Of a stretch of 64,000 nt of DNA, positions 9,345-17,847 are shown piece by piece; the first letter of the stretch is position 1, and each line of letters begins with the position of its first letter. This DNA is from CAMCTV01 sp964420985 (GTDB lineage: Bacteria > Bacteroidota > Bacteroidia > Flavobacteriales_D > Sanyastnellaceae). A program made the position numbers and the translations under genes. The stretch covers positions 124,001 to 188,000 of the forward strand of contig CAYQUT010000002.1 of the NCBI GenBank assembly GCA_964420985.1, given 5' to 3'. The notes under the pieces are model-generated. The model ran no database searches and had not been told where the DNA came from. It saw nothing but the letters and a program-made list of their open reading frames with translations.

Positions 9345-9628
9345 CCTGCAAATCTCGGTTTCCTCAAGAGCTAGCGCAAGAATCACATAAGGCGCATATA
9401 AAGTAGAATAACGCTATTTTCTTTTTTTTGGTTGTATTGATAATGGATTGAAAAAAGTATCTTTTTCTGAGACATACGCCCAGGGTAAAACGGGACATGG
9501 AAAGCAGAAGCGGGAAACGGGAAGCGGGAAACGGGAAGTGGGAAACGGGAAAGGGGTGAAGGTTTGAGTTTCCTATAAAGTATGTGTTTTTCCTATTTTT
9601 ATAGGCCCAGTAGGATTACGGTTCATGG
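9345..9628. repeat. Gap with shared 29-bp repeat and polypurine tract
   Basis: No gene is seen. An exact copy of the 29-bp block at 8060-8088 lies at 9477-9505 and runs straight into a purine tract (about 9502-9560) made of units like gcgggaaacggg. A run of T near 9420-9430 lies in the 5' region of the YhcG gene. Confidence 0.6.
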
Positions 9629-9636
9629 TAGTTTTG
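9629..9636 (+). promoter_or_regulatory. TAnnTTTG box 4 nt before a start codon
   Basis: TAGTTTTG fits the Bacteroidota -7 box exactly and leaves only 4 nt before the ATG at 9641, which would give a nearly leaderless transcript. Confidence 0.45.
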
Positions 9637-9640
9637 CCAA

Positions 9641-10021
9641 ATGAACAGAAAAGTTTTGGGCTTTGAGTCTCTAGAAGTTTGGCAACTATTCTTGGTGCAC
9701 AACAAGTTTGTTTACACATCCATTAAAGCGGGTCCGATGATTGATTGGGACTTAATCAGACAATTGAGAAGAACGATGGTCTCCGTTGGATTAAATATTG
9801 CTGAAGGATACGCTAGAGATCATTTGAAAGAAAAAATTCAGTTTTTTAATATTGCCAAATCATCGGTAAATGAAGTCATGGCTTGTTTACTCATCATTCA
9901 GAGTTTAGAATGTGAGAACAAAACCTACGCGGAAATCAACCTTCTCATTGAAAATCTAAATGTCCTGAATGCCAAGTTGGGAAAATTTAAAAAATACTTT
10001 GAGTCGAAATTATTGAAATAA
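9641..10021 (+). CDS. Four-helix bundle protein (23S rRNA intervening-sequence protein family)
   Basis: This 126-residue all-helical protein matches the family named after a protein encoded in 23S rRNA intervening sequences. The marks are FESLEVWQ near the start, LIRQLRRTMVSVGLNIAEGYAR in the middle and FFNIAKSSVNEVMACL after it. Members form pentameric bundles; their cellular role is not established. Here it is a free-standing gene, not inside an rRNA. It is flanked by a purine tract upstream and a pyrimidine tract downstream, so the two tracts form an inverted pair. Family confident, function unknown. Confidence 0.85.
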   Translation: MNRKVLGFESLEVWQLFLVHNKFVYTSIKAGPMIDWDLIRQLRRTMVSVGLNIAEGYARDHLKEKIQFFNIAKSSVNEVMACLLIIQSLECENKTYAEINLLIENLNVLNAKLGKFKKYFESKLLK

Positions 10022-10044
10022 ACACGGCCTTCATAGGATAACAT

Positions 10045-10180
10045 CCCCTTTCCTCCAGCGAAACATAGCTGCCCCTTTCCCCTTTCCCCTTTTCTCTTTC
10101 CCCTTTCCCCTTTCCTCCAGCGAAACATCGCTGCCCCTTTCCTCTTTCCGTTTTCCCCTTTCCGTTTTCCCCTTTCCGTT
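10045..10180. repeat. Pyrimidine tract with two 62-bp-spaced repeat copies
   Basis: The stretch is almost all C and T on the plus strand. Two copies of a unit containing ctccagcgaaacat start at 10045 and 10107. In the second copy agcga/tcgct can form a small hairpin. The tail repeats cccctttccgtttt. Confidence 0.75.
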
Positions 10181-10220
10181 TTTATTACAAACCGTATACT
10201 CTGCTTACACAAACTTTTGG

Positions 10221-10228
10221 TATATTTG
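10221..10228 (+). promoter_or_regulatory. TAnnTTTG promoter box of the giant T9SS gene
   Basis: TATATTTG matches the consensus and ends 19 nt before the ATG at 10248. No clear -33 element is seen; the preceding 130 bp are the pyrimidine tract. Confidence 0.5.
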
Positions 10229-10247
10229 TTTATCCAAAAACCGAAGC

Positions 10248-13200
10248 ATGAAAAGGCTCTTTGTCACATTGCTATTTGCGGGATTTATCTCTTTCATCCC
10301 CTCATCCCTCCATCCCTTCATCACCTTTACCCTTTCCGCTCAGATTCCGGCTGACGGATTAGTAGCTTGGTATCCGTTCAATGGCAACGCCAATGATGAG
10401 AGTGGGAATGGGAATCATGGGGTGGTGAATGGCGCGACGTTGACGGAGGATCGGTTTGGGAATTTTGGGAGTGCTTATAGTTTTATAGGTGCTAATGATA
10501 ACAAAATAGTAGGAAATTTCTCTCAACCTCTAGGTAATGTTCATTCTTATTCTTTCTGGGCTAAGAACAATAATTCAATTATCGCTTCCAAACAGTGGGT
10601 TTTTGCTTCCGGTACCCCTACTATTGGTAACGCTGTGCATTTTGGTGTTAGTAGTAATATTGTGCGTATTGGATCTTGGGGGGGGGATGGCTTGGGAACA
10701 AATGGGTCCATTTCAACGAATTGGAAACATTATGTTGTGATTTGTGATAATGGTATTTTTAGTCTTTATGAGAACGGAAGTTTAATTAATGTAGGATTAG
10801 TAAAATCAACTAACATAACAGGATCGTCTTTTGAAATCGGAAGTCAATTGGGGCTTATAGCTGAGTCTTGGGATGGACTTATAGATGATTTGGGAGTTTG
10901 GAGTCGTGTTTTATCCCCATCTGAAATCCAACAACTTTACACCACCACCAGCACAACGGTGGGTTGTAATTTGGGACAAATTGCATCCGTTCCCACTTCT
11001 ATCTGTTCAGGTGAGAGCGTCACGTTGAATGCCACTCCCGGTCAGTCCACCCAGTCCAATTGCTTTGCCCCTGCAGTAAAGAGCATTGGCAATGCACCGC
11101 AAGGATCTCACAAAGTGGTGACCGATGTGCAGGGCAATTATTACACAACAGGAACTTTTACCGGAAGTATCACCTTAGGCAATACAACTTTGACCAGCAG
11201 CGGAAACCGAGATGCATTTTTGGTGAAATACAACAATTGCGGTGTCGTACAATGGGCCATCAAAGGCGGTTCTACCGGCGAACAAGATTATCCCTATTCC
11301 ATGGCGGTTGATGCATCCGGCAATGTGTATTGGGTGGGTCGTTACAACCAAACCTTTACCATCAACGGAACCGCGGGTAGCTTCACTGCGCCCTACACGT
11401 CCACCTCCAACGGGAATCACCAAGATGGGTTTTTGGTCAAGTTGGATTCAAATGGAGAAGTAGTTTGGGGCGCTTCTTGCAGAGGAACTTCCAACGATGG
11501 TTTCAATGGCATTGCGCTGGACAATAGCGGCAACCCCATTGTTACCGGTGGATTCAATGGTTGTTGTCCTTCCTCATTTGCAGTAACCATTTACGGTCCC
11601 AATGGCAATGTGGGCATCAGTTCTTTTGGTTCCAATTATGGTTCAGGACTGATCGTGAAATTTGATGCCAATGGAAATATCCTTTGGAAGGGTAGTATGT
11701 ATAACAGAGATACGGGTTTGGGAAGCATTGCGGTGGACAACAATGACAATATTTATTTGACCACGAGTTTCCGCTCTTGGAGCAATGGTACAGCAGCGCA
11801 ATTCATTGATGCCAACAATGCCACCTATTCCATTTTCAATCCAGGAATTGGTTTGGGTTGTTTGATCAAGTTGAACGCCAATGGGGTGTATCAATGGGGA
11901 CAGTCGTTTGGGAATGTTGGAGACGGAGTTGGCTCATTGACTTCAGGAACCGATGTTGCCATAGATGCCAACGGCAATCCATGGATTTGTGGATTTTATA
12001 AGGGCAATGCAGCAGTATTTTATTCTACCAACAACCAAAATTTAGAACTCCCAGCAGCGGCAACGTACCGCGGATTTTTGGCGCAGTATTCAGCAGCGGG
12101 TGTTCCCTTGCAAGTGGTGGGCCATGAGCGCAGCACAGGCGATACCTATTTTTATGGATTGGCCCGTGGCAATGGCAAGTGGGGAGTAGTGGGTACCTTT
12201 AGTGGACAAACCAATGGGGGATTGGATGCCATGTTGGTTGAATTCAATGACAACTTAACGGTTGCAAACGCAGAGAATACCGGGTCCAGTGGAGACGACA
12301 GTTGGAACAGTGTGGTGTACAACGGAACTGATTTTGTTTTGTGGGGAGGAATGGGAGGAGCGGTTATCATAGCCAATGAGAGCGTTGCATCGGCCAGTGC
12401 CGTATTGTGGAATAGTGGAGGAGGAAGTGTTGTATCCAATAACAACTACGCTTGGTCCACAGGAGAGAGCAACACCAGTGTTACAGTGTCTCCAACACAA
12501 ACCACTACTTATACCTGTACCTTCAGTGATGGCACCAATAGCTGCAGTGATGAGGTAACAGTGATAGTGTTGCCCAATGCGACCAACACCGTCAGCGCAA
12601 GTATCATTGAAGGAGATTCTTACACTTTGGGTACGCAGACATTAACCACCGCAGGAACTTACACCGAGGTCTTCACTTCTACCAATGGTTGTGATTCAAC
12701 GGTGACCTTGACGTTGGCGGTTGAGCCGTTGTTGACTTGTGAGATTAGTACATCAGGTAATAACCTGTGTGCGGGAGAATCAATAGAACTTTCAGCTAAT
12801 GCATCCTTCATACTTATTGACTCACATGGTGGTGCGGTTACGAATCAATGGAATCACACTTTTAATACTGAAGTCAGCAGGCAGTATAAATTGGTGATTT
12901 CAGGTTTGTATTCAGTAGGTACTTATTGCCCTCAATTGGTTAATGATCCTGCATATCAACTTCCAGGATTTTATGGTGATAGTAATCCGGTGATAAGAGA
13001 TATTGGTGGTATACAAGATGGATTGTATTGTACTGCTTTTGCTCCAAATAACTTTGTTAGACCCACACCTGATGTATATAACTCGAATCATATTTATGAA
13101 TATTTCTTTACAGCTGTTTCAGGAAGTTTCGATGTAGGTTTTACTGATTGTTGTTGGGGAGATAATTGCGGATCCGTGACTTTTGAGCTCTATGAATTAG

Positions 13201-16200
13201 CAAATAATTTTACAGCTTTATGGTCCACCAATGCCACCACCCCCAATATCACCGTCTCTCCAACCCAAACCACCACTTACACCGCAACGGTCACCACCGC
13301 CACTCAAACCTGCACCGATAGCATCACCATCACGGTGAATCCACTATTGAACTGGTACGCCGATGCAGACGCAGATGGTTTCGGGGAGAACCTTACGACG
13401 GTTGAAGGCTGTGATCAACCTGTTGGATTTGTAGCGGATAATACAGATTGTAACGATACCGATGCCTTGGTATTCCCCAATGCAGAAGAGATCTGCTTTG
13501 ATGGAATGGACAACAATTGCGATGGTGTAGTGGATGAGAATTGTGACATTTTTGGTTGCACCAACCCTGAGGCATGTAATTTCAATGCCAATGCAACCGC
13601 AGAGGATGGCAGTTGTATTTTGCCACAACTTTATTTTAATTGTGATGGCATTTGTATCAACGATACTGACGGTGATGGGGTGTGTGATGAATTGGAAGTT
13701 TCGGGTTGCACAGATTCAACAGCCTTTAATTTCAACCCCCAGGCCACTAATGATGATGGTAGTTGTGAGGCGGTTTTGACGTGTGATGTTAGTGCGATTG
13801 TAACTGAGATATGTGAAGGTGAGTTTTCTACTATTACCTTAAACTCAAATCTTAGTAATTCATTAATCGAGATGAATTTAGACCTTAATGTTACATCGGT
13901 AAATCTAGTTTTAAATTCTTATGGCCAAATTCAGGGAGAGTATTCTATTGGCGCAACTGCTTTGAATATTCAGAATAGTAGTGAATTTGGAGTTGGTGAT
14001 TACCTTTTGATACATAAAACACAGTCAGCACTGGATCCTGGAAGATATCAATTGAATAAAGTAATTGGATTAGAACAGAACTCAGTTCTGTTACAAGATG
14101 TTTTGAATTTTGATATCTCTTCAGGAGAAAAAGCACAAGTAGTTGGAACGAAAATGTATGGAAAGCTATCAATATCTTCGGGTGCTTCAGTTACGTCTTT
14201 AGGTTGGAATGGCTCAGTTGGTGGAATCGTTTTCTTGGTATGTGATACACTAGAAAACCACGGTGAAATTAATGTAGATAACAAAGGTTTCAGAGGATAT
14301 TCGCATACTAGTCTTTTTAGAAATTCTCCTGGATATCAGGGAGAGTCGGCTTATGCAATTGGTATTCCTTCCGTTTTAAATAACTACTCAGGAGGCGCGG
14401 GTGGTGATGGAGGCCCTCCAGGTTGTGCAGATGCTTCAGGAGGAGGAGGAGGAGGTGGAATATCTTCTGGAGGAATAGGTTATGGCGACTGTGGTTTACC
14501 ATCAATTCCTGGAAGTGCTGCAGATTATACCAACAGATTTTTATTGGGGGCTGCAGGTGGAGAAGGTGGTGCTGATGAAGATGGAGGTATACCTGGATTT
14601 GGAGGAAATGGAGGAGGTTCAAGTTTCATTTTGGCTTCGAATTTAATCGGAGGCGGTATTGTGAGTATGCGTGGTGGAAACGGCGGCAATGCTTGTCAAA
14701 GCTGTTACGGTGGTTGGGGAACGGGTATGGGTGGTGGTGGTGGTGGTGCAGGTGGACAATTGATTCATAATAGCGCTATTAATATTTTTAATGTAAATGT
14801 TTCAGGGGGAACAGGAGGAGTGAATCAACCTTGCGGCGGCTGTTCTCAGAAATATGGAGGAAATGGTTCTCAAGGTGAAGTATCTGCAATAGATTGGTCC
14901 AATCAAAATGGTTTTTCACAAGTAATATGGTCCACAAACGAAACCACCCCCACCATCACCGTCTCCCCAACCCAAACCACCACTTACACCGCAACGGTCA
15001 CCACAGCTACCCAAACCTGCACCGATAGCATCTCTATCACCGTCAACCCGCTGTTGACTTGGTTTGCCGATGCAGACGCAGACGGTTTTGGTAACCCAAA
15101 TGACGTTGTACAAGATTGCAACCAACCTTTGGGGTATATCGCAGACAACACGGATTGTAACGATGAGGATGCAGCTACTTATCCCGGAGCTGATGAGATC
15201 TGTGACAACAACCGTGACGAAAACTGCGATGGTGCTGATTCCCTTTGCTTTGTCGCTATTTTGGGTTGTACGGATGTGAATGCTTGTAACTTCAATCCTG
15301 AAGCCAACACTGAGGATGGCAGTTGTGTTTTACCACAACCCGAAACTTGCAACGGTTTGGATGACAATTGCAATGGGCAAGTGGATGAAGGTTTTTCTGT
15401 CGCCTCCATCAACGCTGTTTCAGCAACAACAGCTTTGTATCCCGTTTGCTCGGGCAACAGCATTCGCCCTGCAAACTTGAACAACGGTGCTAATTCTGCA
15501 GTGATTGATGGCAATGGCAACGATCTATGGTACAGCTTTACTGCGCTGTACAATACCTTCCGAGCTGGTCTTTCTGCCGCAACGGGCGACAATGACGTAC
15601 GACTTTACACTATGACTCCCGGCGGCTGTCTCGAACTCATCGAGACGGAACATGAAAACACCAATGGTAATCAAACATTGTTGAGCGATCAATTGACCGT
15701 TGGTCAAACGTATTACGTGGCGGTGCACAACATCAGCGGCCCAATGAACGCTAGTGCCAAGATCTGTTTCAATCACTTGACGGGTTCTTCTTGTGATCAT
15801 TACTACAGCAACAACACGGGAATCTACTCTTCCGTTTGCAACAGCTTTAAGGCCCAATACCGCGCCAATGCAGTGGCCTATACTTTTGACATTTTATCGG
15901 CCACACAAAACAACGTGAACCAAAACATCACGCCGTGGTCTTATACGACAACCAGCGCGAGCACAGTGGTGGCTCGTTTGGGTGCTTTGTTACCCGCCAA
16001 CCAAGGAACAGCACCGGTGGTGTACACCTTGAGAGTTCCGGTATTGTACTCCCTATTTGATGCTGCAGGAAACTTTGAGAATCTTTTCGCCCAAGCAACC
16101 ACAAATTGTACCGTCACGCTGAATGCAGAACCGACCATCGCACTCAGAAGCTCTGACCGCTGTCCCACCAACAAATCACTTACCTCCACCATCGCTCCGG

Positions 16201-16781
16201 ATAGAACGGTATGCGGTGCCATGCGATACGATTGGGAGTTCACGGAAGTATTGCCCAACCCAGGCACGGCGCAGGTAGTTCAAGGAGGCAATTACACAAC
16301 CGTATTTTTCTTGAGCAACATACCCGGCATCACAGCCGGCAAGACGTACAGCGTGCGAGTCAGACCGGTTCACAGCAGCGGGATTGCAGGACAGTGGGGA
16401 AGTGTGCAGTGTTTGAGAGTGGGAGCGGCGGGAATGGTGAACCACCCCGGCTCTGCTGACGCAGAACCACCCCTCCTCCCGAATCATCGGGACGCTTACG
16501 CAGCAGGAGGGGAGATGGATGCGCTTTATGCAATATACCCGAATCCCACATCAACAGGTAGTTTTGTTCTACAGTACAACGAGCAAGAGACGGGTAATGA
16601 GGAGACGAGTGATGAAGAGAGAATGGAATTGGTGATGATGGACATTACGGGGAAGGTTGTGTTTAAAACCAATGTGGTTTTGAATGGCAACATTGCTGAA
16701 ATCCATTTCGGAGATTTGGAAGCAGGGTTGTATTTGGTTGATTTTGGTGGGGAAAGGAGTAGGTTGCATGTGGTGAAGTAG
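10248..16781 (+). CDS. Giant multidomain T9SS-sorted surface protein (LamG, beta-propeller, MopE-like, CTD)
   Basis: 2177 residues. Order: signal peptide (1-32, ending SAQ); LamG-like domain (about 33-235); the start of an Ig-like module (CSGESVTL, 253-262); about seven SBBP-like propeller blades (264-732); the Ig module's end (735-776); a GCDSTVTLTL module (777-832); a second Ig module split by about 140 residues (839-1033); a MopE-like metal-binding repeat (1035-1099); two GCT..DGSC repeats (1103-1174); a third split Ig module whose insert is Gly-rich (1176-1600); a second MopE-like repeat (1605-1668); another GCT..DGSC repeat; unassigned beta domains; and a type A T9SS sorting domain from about 2095 (IYPNPTSTGSF to the end). 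The protein should be exported by Sec, then secreted and anchored by T9SS. Residues about 2064-2089 are encoded by a dispersed repeat. Function: probably adhesin-like; ligand unknown. Confidence 0.88.
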   Translation: MKRLFVTLLFAGFISFIPSSLHPFITFTLSAQIPADGLVAWYPFNGNANDESGNGNHGVVNGATLTEDRFGNFGSAYSFIGANDNKIVGNFSQPLGNVHSYSFWAKNNNSIIASKQWVFASGTPTIGNAVHFGVSSNIVRIGSWGGDGLGTNGSISTNWKHYVVICDNGIFSLYENGSLINVGLVKSTNITGSSFEIGSQLGLIAESWDGLIDDLGVWSRVLSPSEIQQLYTTTSTTVGCNLGQIASVPTSICSGESVTLNATPGQSTQSNCFAPAVKSIGNAPQGSHKVVTDVQGNYYTTGTFTGSITLGNTTLTSSGNRDAFLVKYNNCGVVQWAIKGGSTGEQDYPYSMAVDASGNVYWVGRYNQTFTINGTAGSFTAPYTSTSNGNHQDGFLVKLDSNGEVVWGASCRGTSNDGFNGIALDNSGNPIVTGGFNGCCPSSFAVTIYGPNGNVGISSFGSNYGSGLIVKFDANGNILWKGSMYNRDTGLGSIAVDNNDNIYLTTSFRSWSNGTAAQFIDANNATYSIFNPGIGLGCLIKLNANGVYQWGQSFGNVGDGVGSLTSGTDVAIDANGNPWICGFYKGNAAVFYSTNNQNLELPAAATYRGFLAQYSAAGVPLQVVGHERSTGDTYFYGLARGNGKWGVVGTFSGQTNGGLDAMLVEFNDNLTVANAENTGSSGDDSWNSVVYNGTDFVLWGGMGGAVIIANESVASASAVLWNSGGGSVVSNNNYAWSTGESNTSVTVSPTQTTTYTCTFSDGTNSCSDEVTVIVLPNATNTVSASIIEGDSYTLGTQTLTTAGTYTEVFTSTNGCDSTVTLTLAVEPLLTCEISTSGNNLCAGESIELSANASFILIDSHGGAVTNQWNHTFNTEVSRQYKLVISGLYSVGTYCPQLVNDPAYQLPGFYGDSNPVIRDIGGIQDGLYCTAFAPNNFVRPTPDVYNSNHIYEYFFTAVSGSFDVGFTDCCWGDNCGSVTFELYELANNFTALWSTNATTPNITVSPTQTTTYTATVTTATQTCTDSITITVNPLLNWYADADADGFGENLTTVEGCDQPVGFVADNTDCNDTDALVFPNAEEICFDGMDNNCDGVVDENCDIFGCTNPEACNFNANATAEDGSCILPQLYFNCDGICINDTDGDGVCDELEVSGCTDSTAFNFNPQATNDDGSCEAVLTCDVSAIVTEICEGEFSTITLNSNLSNSLIEMNLDLNVTSVNLVLNSYGQIQGEYSIGATALNIQNSSEFGVGDYLLIHKTQSALDPGRYQLNKVIGLEQNSVLLQDVLNFDISSGEKAQVVGTKMYGKLSISSGASVTSLGWNGSVGGIVFLVCDTLENHGEINVDNKGFRGYSHTSLFRNSPGYQGESAYAIGIPSVLNNYSGGAGGDGGPPGCADASGGGGGGGISSGGIGYGDCGLPSIPGSAADYTNRFLLGAAGGEGGADEDGGIPGFGGNGGGSSFILASNLIGGGIVSMRGGNGGNACQSCYGGWGTGMGGGGGGAGGQLIHNSAINIFNVNVSGGTGGVNQPCGGCSQKYGGNGSQGEVSAIDWSNQNGFSQVIWSTNETTPTITVSPTQTTTYTATVTTATQTCTDSISITVNPLLTWFADADADGFGNPNDVVQDCNQPLGYIADNTDCNDEDAATYPGADEICDNNRDENCDGADSLCFVAILGCTDVNACNFNPEANTEDGSCVLPQPETCNGLDDNCNGQVDEGFSVASINAVSATTALYPVCSGNSIRPANLNNGANSAVIDGNGNDLWYSFTALYNTFRAGLSAATGDNDVRLYTMTPGGCLELIETEHENTNGNQTLLSDQLTVGQTYYVAVHNISGPMNASAKICFNHLTGSSCDHYYSNNTGIYSSVCNSFKAQYRANAVAYTFDILSATQNNVNQNITPWSYTTTSASTVVARLGALLPANQGTAPVVYTLRVPVLYSLFDAAGNFENLFAQATTNCTVTLNAEPTIALRSSDRCPTNKSLTSTIAPDRTVCGAMRYDWEFTEVLPNPGTAQVVQGGNYTTVFFLSNIPGITAGKTYSVRVRPVHSSGIAGQWGSVQCLRVGAAGMVNHPGSADAEPPLLPNHRDAYAAGGEMDALYAIYPNPTSTGSFVLQYNEQETGNEETSDEERMELVMMDITGKVVFKTNVVLNGNIAEIHFGDLEAGLYLVDFGGERSRLHVVK
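16438..16512. repeat. Dispersed palindromic repeat embedded in frame in the giant gene
   Basis: The reverse complement of 8129-8195 aligns along this stretch: both share aaccaccccgg, ccacccctcctcccgaa, catcgggac and aggggagatg, with small indels between. It encodes NHPGSADAEPPLLPNHRDAY and a few more residues between the last beta domain and the sorting domain. Confidence 0.8.
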
Positions 16782-16784
16782 CAC

Positions 16785-16850
16785 GGGAAGAGGGAAGAGG
16801 GAAGAGGGAAGTGGAAAGAGGGAAGTGGAAAGAGGGATATGGAAAGCGGA
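16785..16850. repeat. Polypurine tract after the giant gene
   Basis: Imperfect repeats of gggaagag and gggaagtggaaaga lie directly after the stop and lead into wording (ggaaagcggaatagc) also present near 8080-8100. They separate the convergent giant gene and the paralog pair. Confidence 0.7.
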
Positions 16851-16878
16851 ATAGCGTCCATTGCAAGCGAATATTGAT

Positions 16879-17352
16879 TTAAAGAAATTGCTTTCCGAGA
16901 TCTTTGCCAGAGGTGCGGAAATGGGAAACCGCTTGTGCGCCATTTTTTTGGAGTTGCGCATTGGCTTCTCCTAAAGTCATATTTTTATAAGGCGTATTGT
17001 CAAGTGCCTGCCACGAATAATCTCCCTTGAACAAACCAAAAAGCCCTTTTTCTTGTATCCTGCAATTGATGTGACATCGGATACCAAATTGCTTTTCAAT
17101 TTCAGCTTGCAAGGTGGAAATAAGCGTATCTGGCGTAATGTCAATTTCAGCTCCCTGAGTAGGTGAATATCCTATAATATCCTGACGAATCGATCTGGCC
17201 CTTGCGTTGGCGATGGTGGAGGTGGTATCTACTTCCCCACCACCGATGGCAGTAGGATAGAAAAGAGCAGGATTCAAGAAGGGATACATCGCTTCAAATT
17301 TCTTGTAGAAATTATCAACGATGATCCTTCCATTGAGTCGAATAACGTCCAT
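16879..17352 (-). CDS. Protein of unknown family, paralog of the upstream gene
   Basis: A 157-residue protein I do not recognise. It has no signal peptide or membrane helix. It is clearly paralogous to the next gene upstream (17359-17739): shared positions include LNGRI.V.NFY..F...YPFL, TIANAR..SI and MTLGEANAQL...GA. Each protein appears to consist of two related halves of about 60 residues, each opening with a short strand and G, then V..F...F. It has an added C-terminal tail (SHFRTSGKDLGKQFL). The two genes are 6 bp apart and probably cotranscribed. Similar small Bacteroidota proteins exist in my memory without an assigned function. Role unknown. Confidence 0.7.
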   Translation of the reverse strand: MDVIRLNGRIIVDNFYKKFEAMYPFLNPALFYPTAIGGGEVDTTSTIANARARSIRQDIIGYSPTQGAEIDITPDTLISTLQAEIEKQFGIRCHINCRIQEKGLFGLFKGDYSWQALDNTPYKNMTLGEANAQLQKNGAQAVSHFRTSGKDLGKQFL

Positions 17353-17358
17353 GTGCCT

Positions 17359-17739
17359 CTACAATACAATCTCTTCTGCACCATCCGCTTTCAAGGCAGC
17401 GTTGGCTTCATTCAAGGACATGGCATTGTACTTGGCACCTGTTGGATACCATTTCCCCGCTTTTTTGAAATGAATTTCACACTTGATAGAGAATACCTCC
17501 TCGAATCTTTTCTCAAAAGTGCCGACGCCTAAATTGCCATGAACAGAGATTTCTCCTTCTCCTGTAGCACTGTAATTGCCATCGATAGATTTGCCTCGTG
17601 CATTGGCGATGGTGTTATCCGCGTCCACCGCTTTTCCATCAGGATATCGTAAACTGGCATGCAAGTATGGATATGCTTCAATGAATGCGTTGTAAAATGA
17701 TTTGACTTTTATTCGTCCGTTTACTTCAATGTTGGCCAT
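17359..17739 (-). CDS. Protein of unknown family, first of a paralog pair
   Basis: A 126-residue cytoplasmic-looking protein. Half one (about 1-62) reads IEVNGRIKVKSFYNAF..YPYL...TIANARGKSI; half two (about 63-126) reads ISVHGNLGVGTFEKRFEEVFSIKCEI...MSLNEANAAL. The parallel pattern (strand-G-x-[IL]-x-V-x-[ST]-F-x3-F) suggests an internal duplication. With the downstream paralog this gives four related half-domains in tandem. The ATG at 17739 is separated by about 110 bp from the divergent gene at 17848. No function can be assigned. The divergent neighbours are the HTH-like gene and the KAP NTPase. Confidence 0.72.
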   Translation of the reverse strand: MANIEVNGRIKVKSFYNAFIEAYPYLHASLRYPDGKAVDADNTIANARGKSIDGNYSATGEGEISVHGNLGVGTFEKRFEEVFSIKCEIHFKKAGKWYPTGAKYNAMSLNEANAALKADGAEEIVL

Positions 17740-17847
17740 AATTTTTTTTGAGCCAAATTAGCTTTGAGCCAGAATACTTTTTTTGGTCAAGTTTGTTCAA
17801 GTATTGCGGTGGGCGCTTTGGAATTGCTTTTGCAATTAACTTGCGTC

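Noticed and set aside
9641..10021. Four-helix-bundle gene as a sign of a 23S rRNA intervening sequence
   Set aside because: There is no rRNA sequence on either side; the family name is historical.
16879..17739. Paralog pair as a toxin-antitoxin module
   Set aside because: The two genes are homologous to each other, and neither matches a toxin or antitoxin family.
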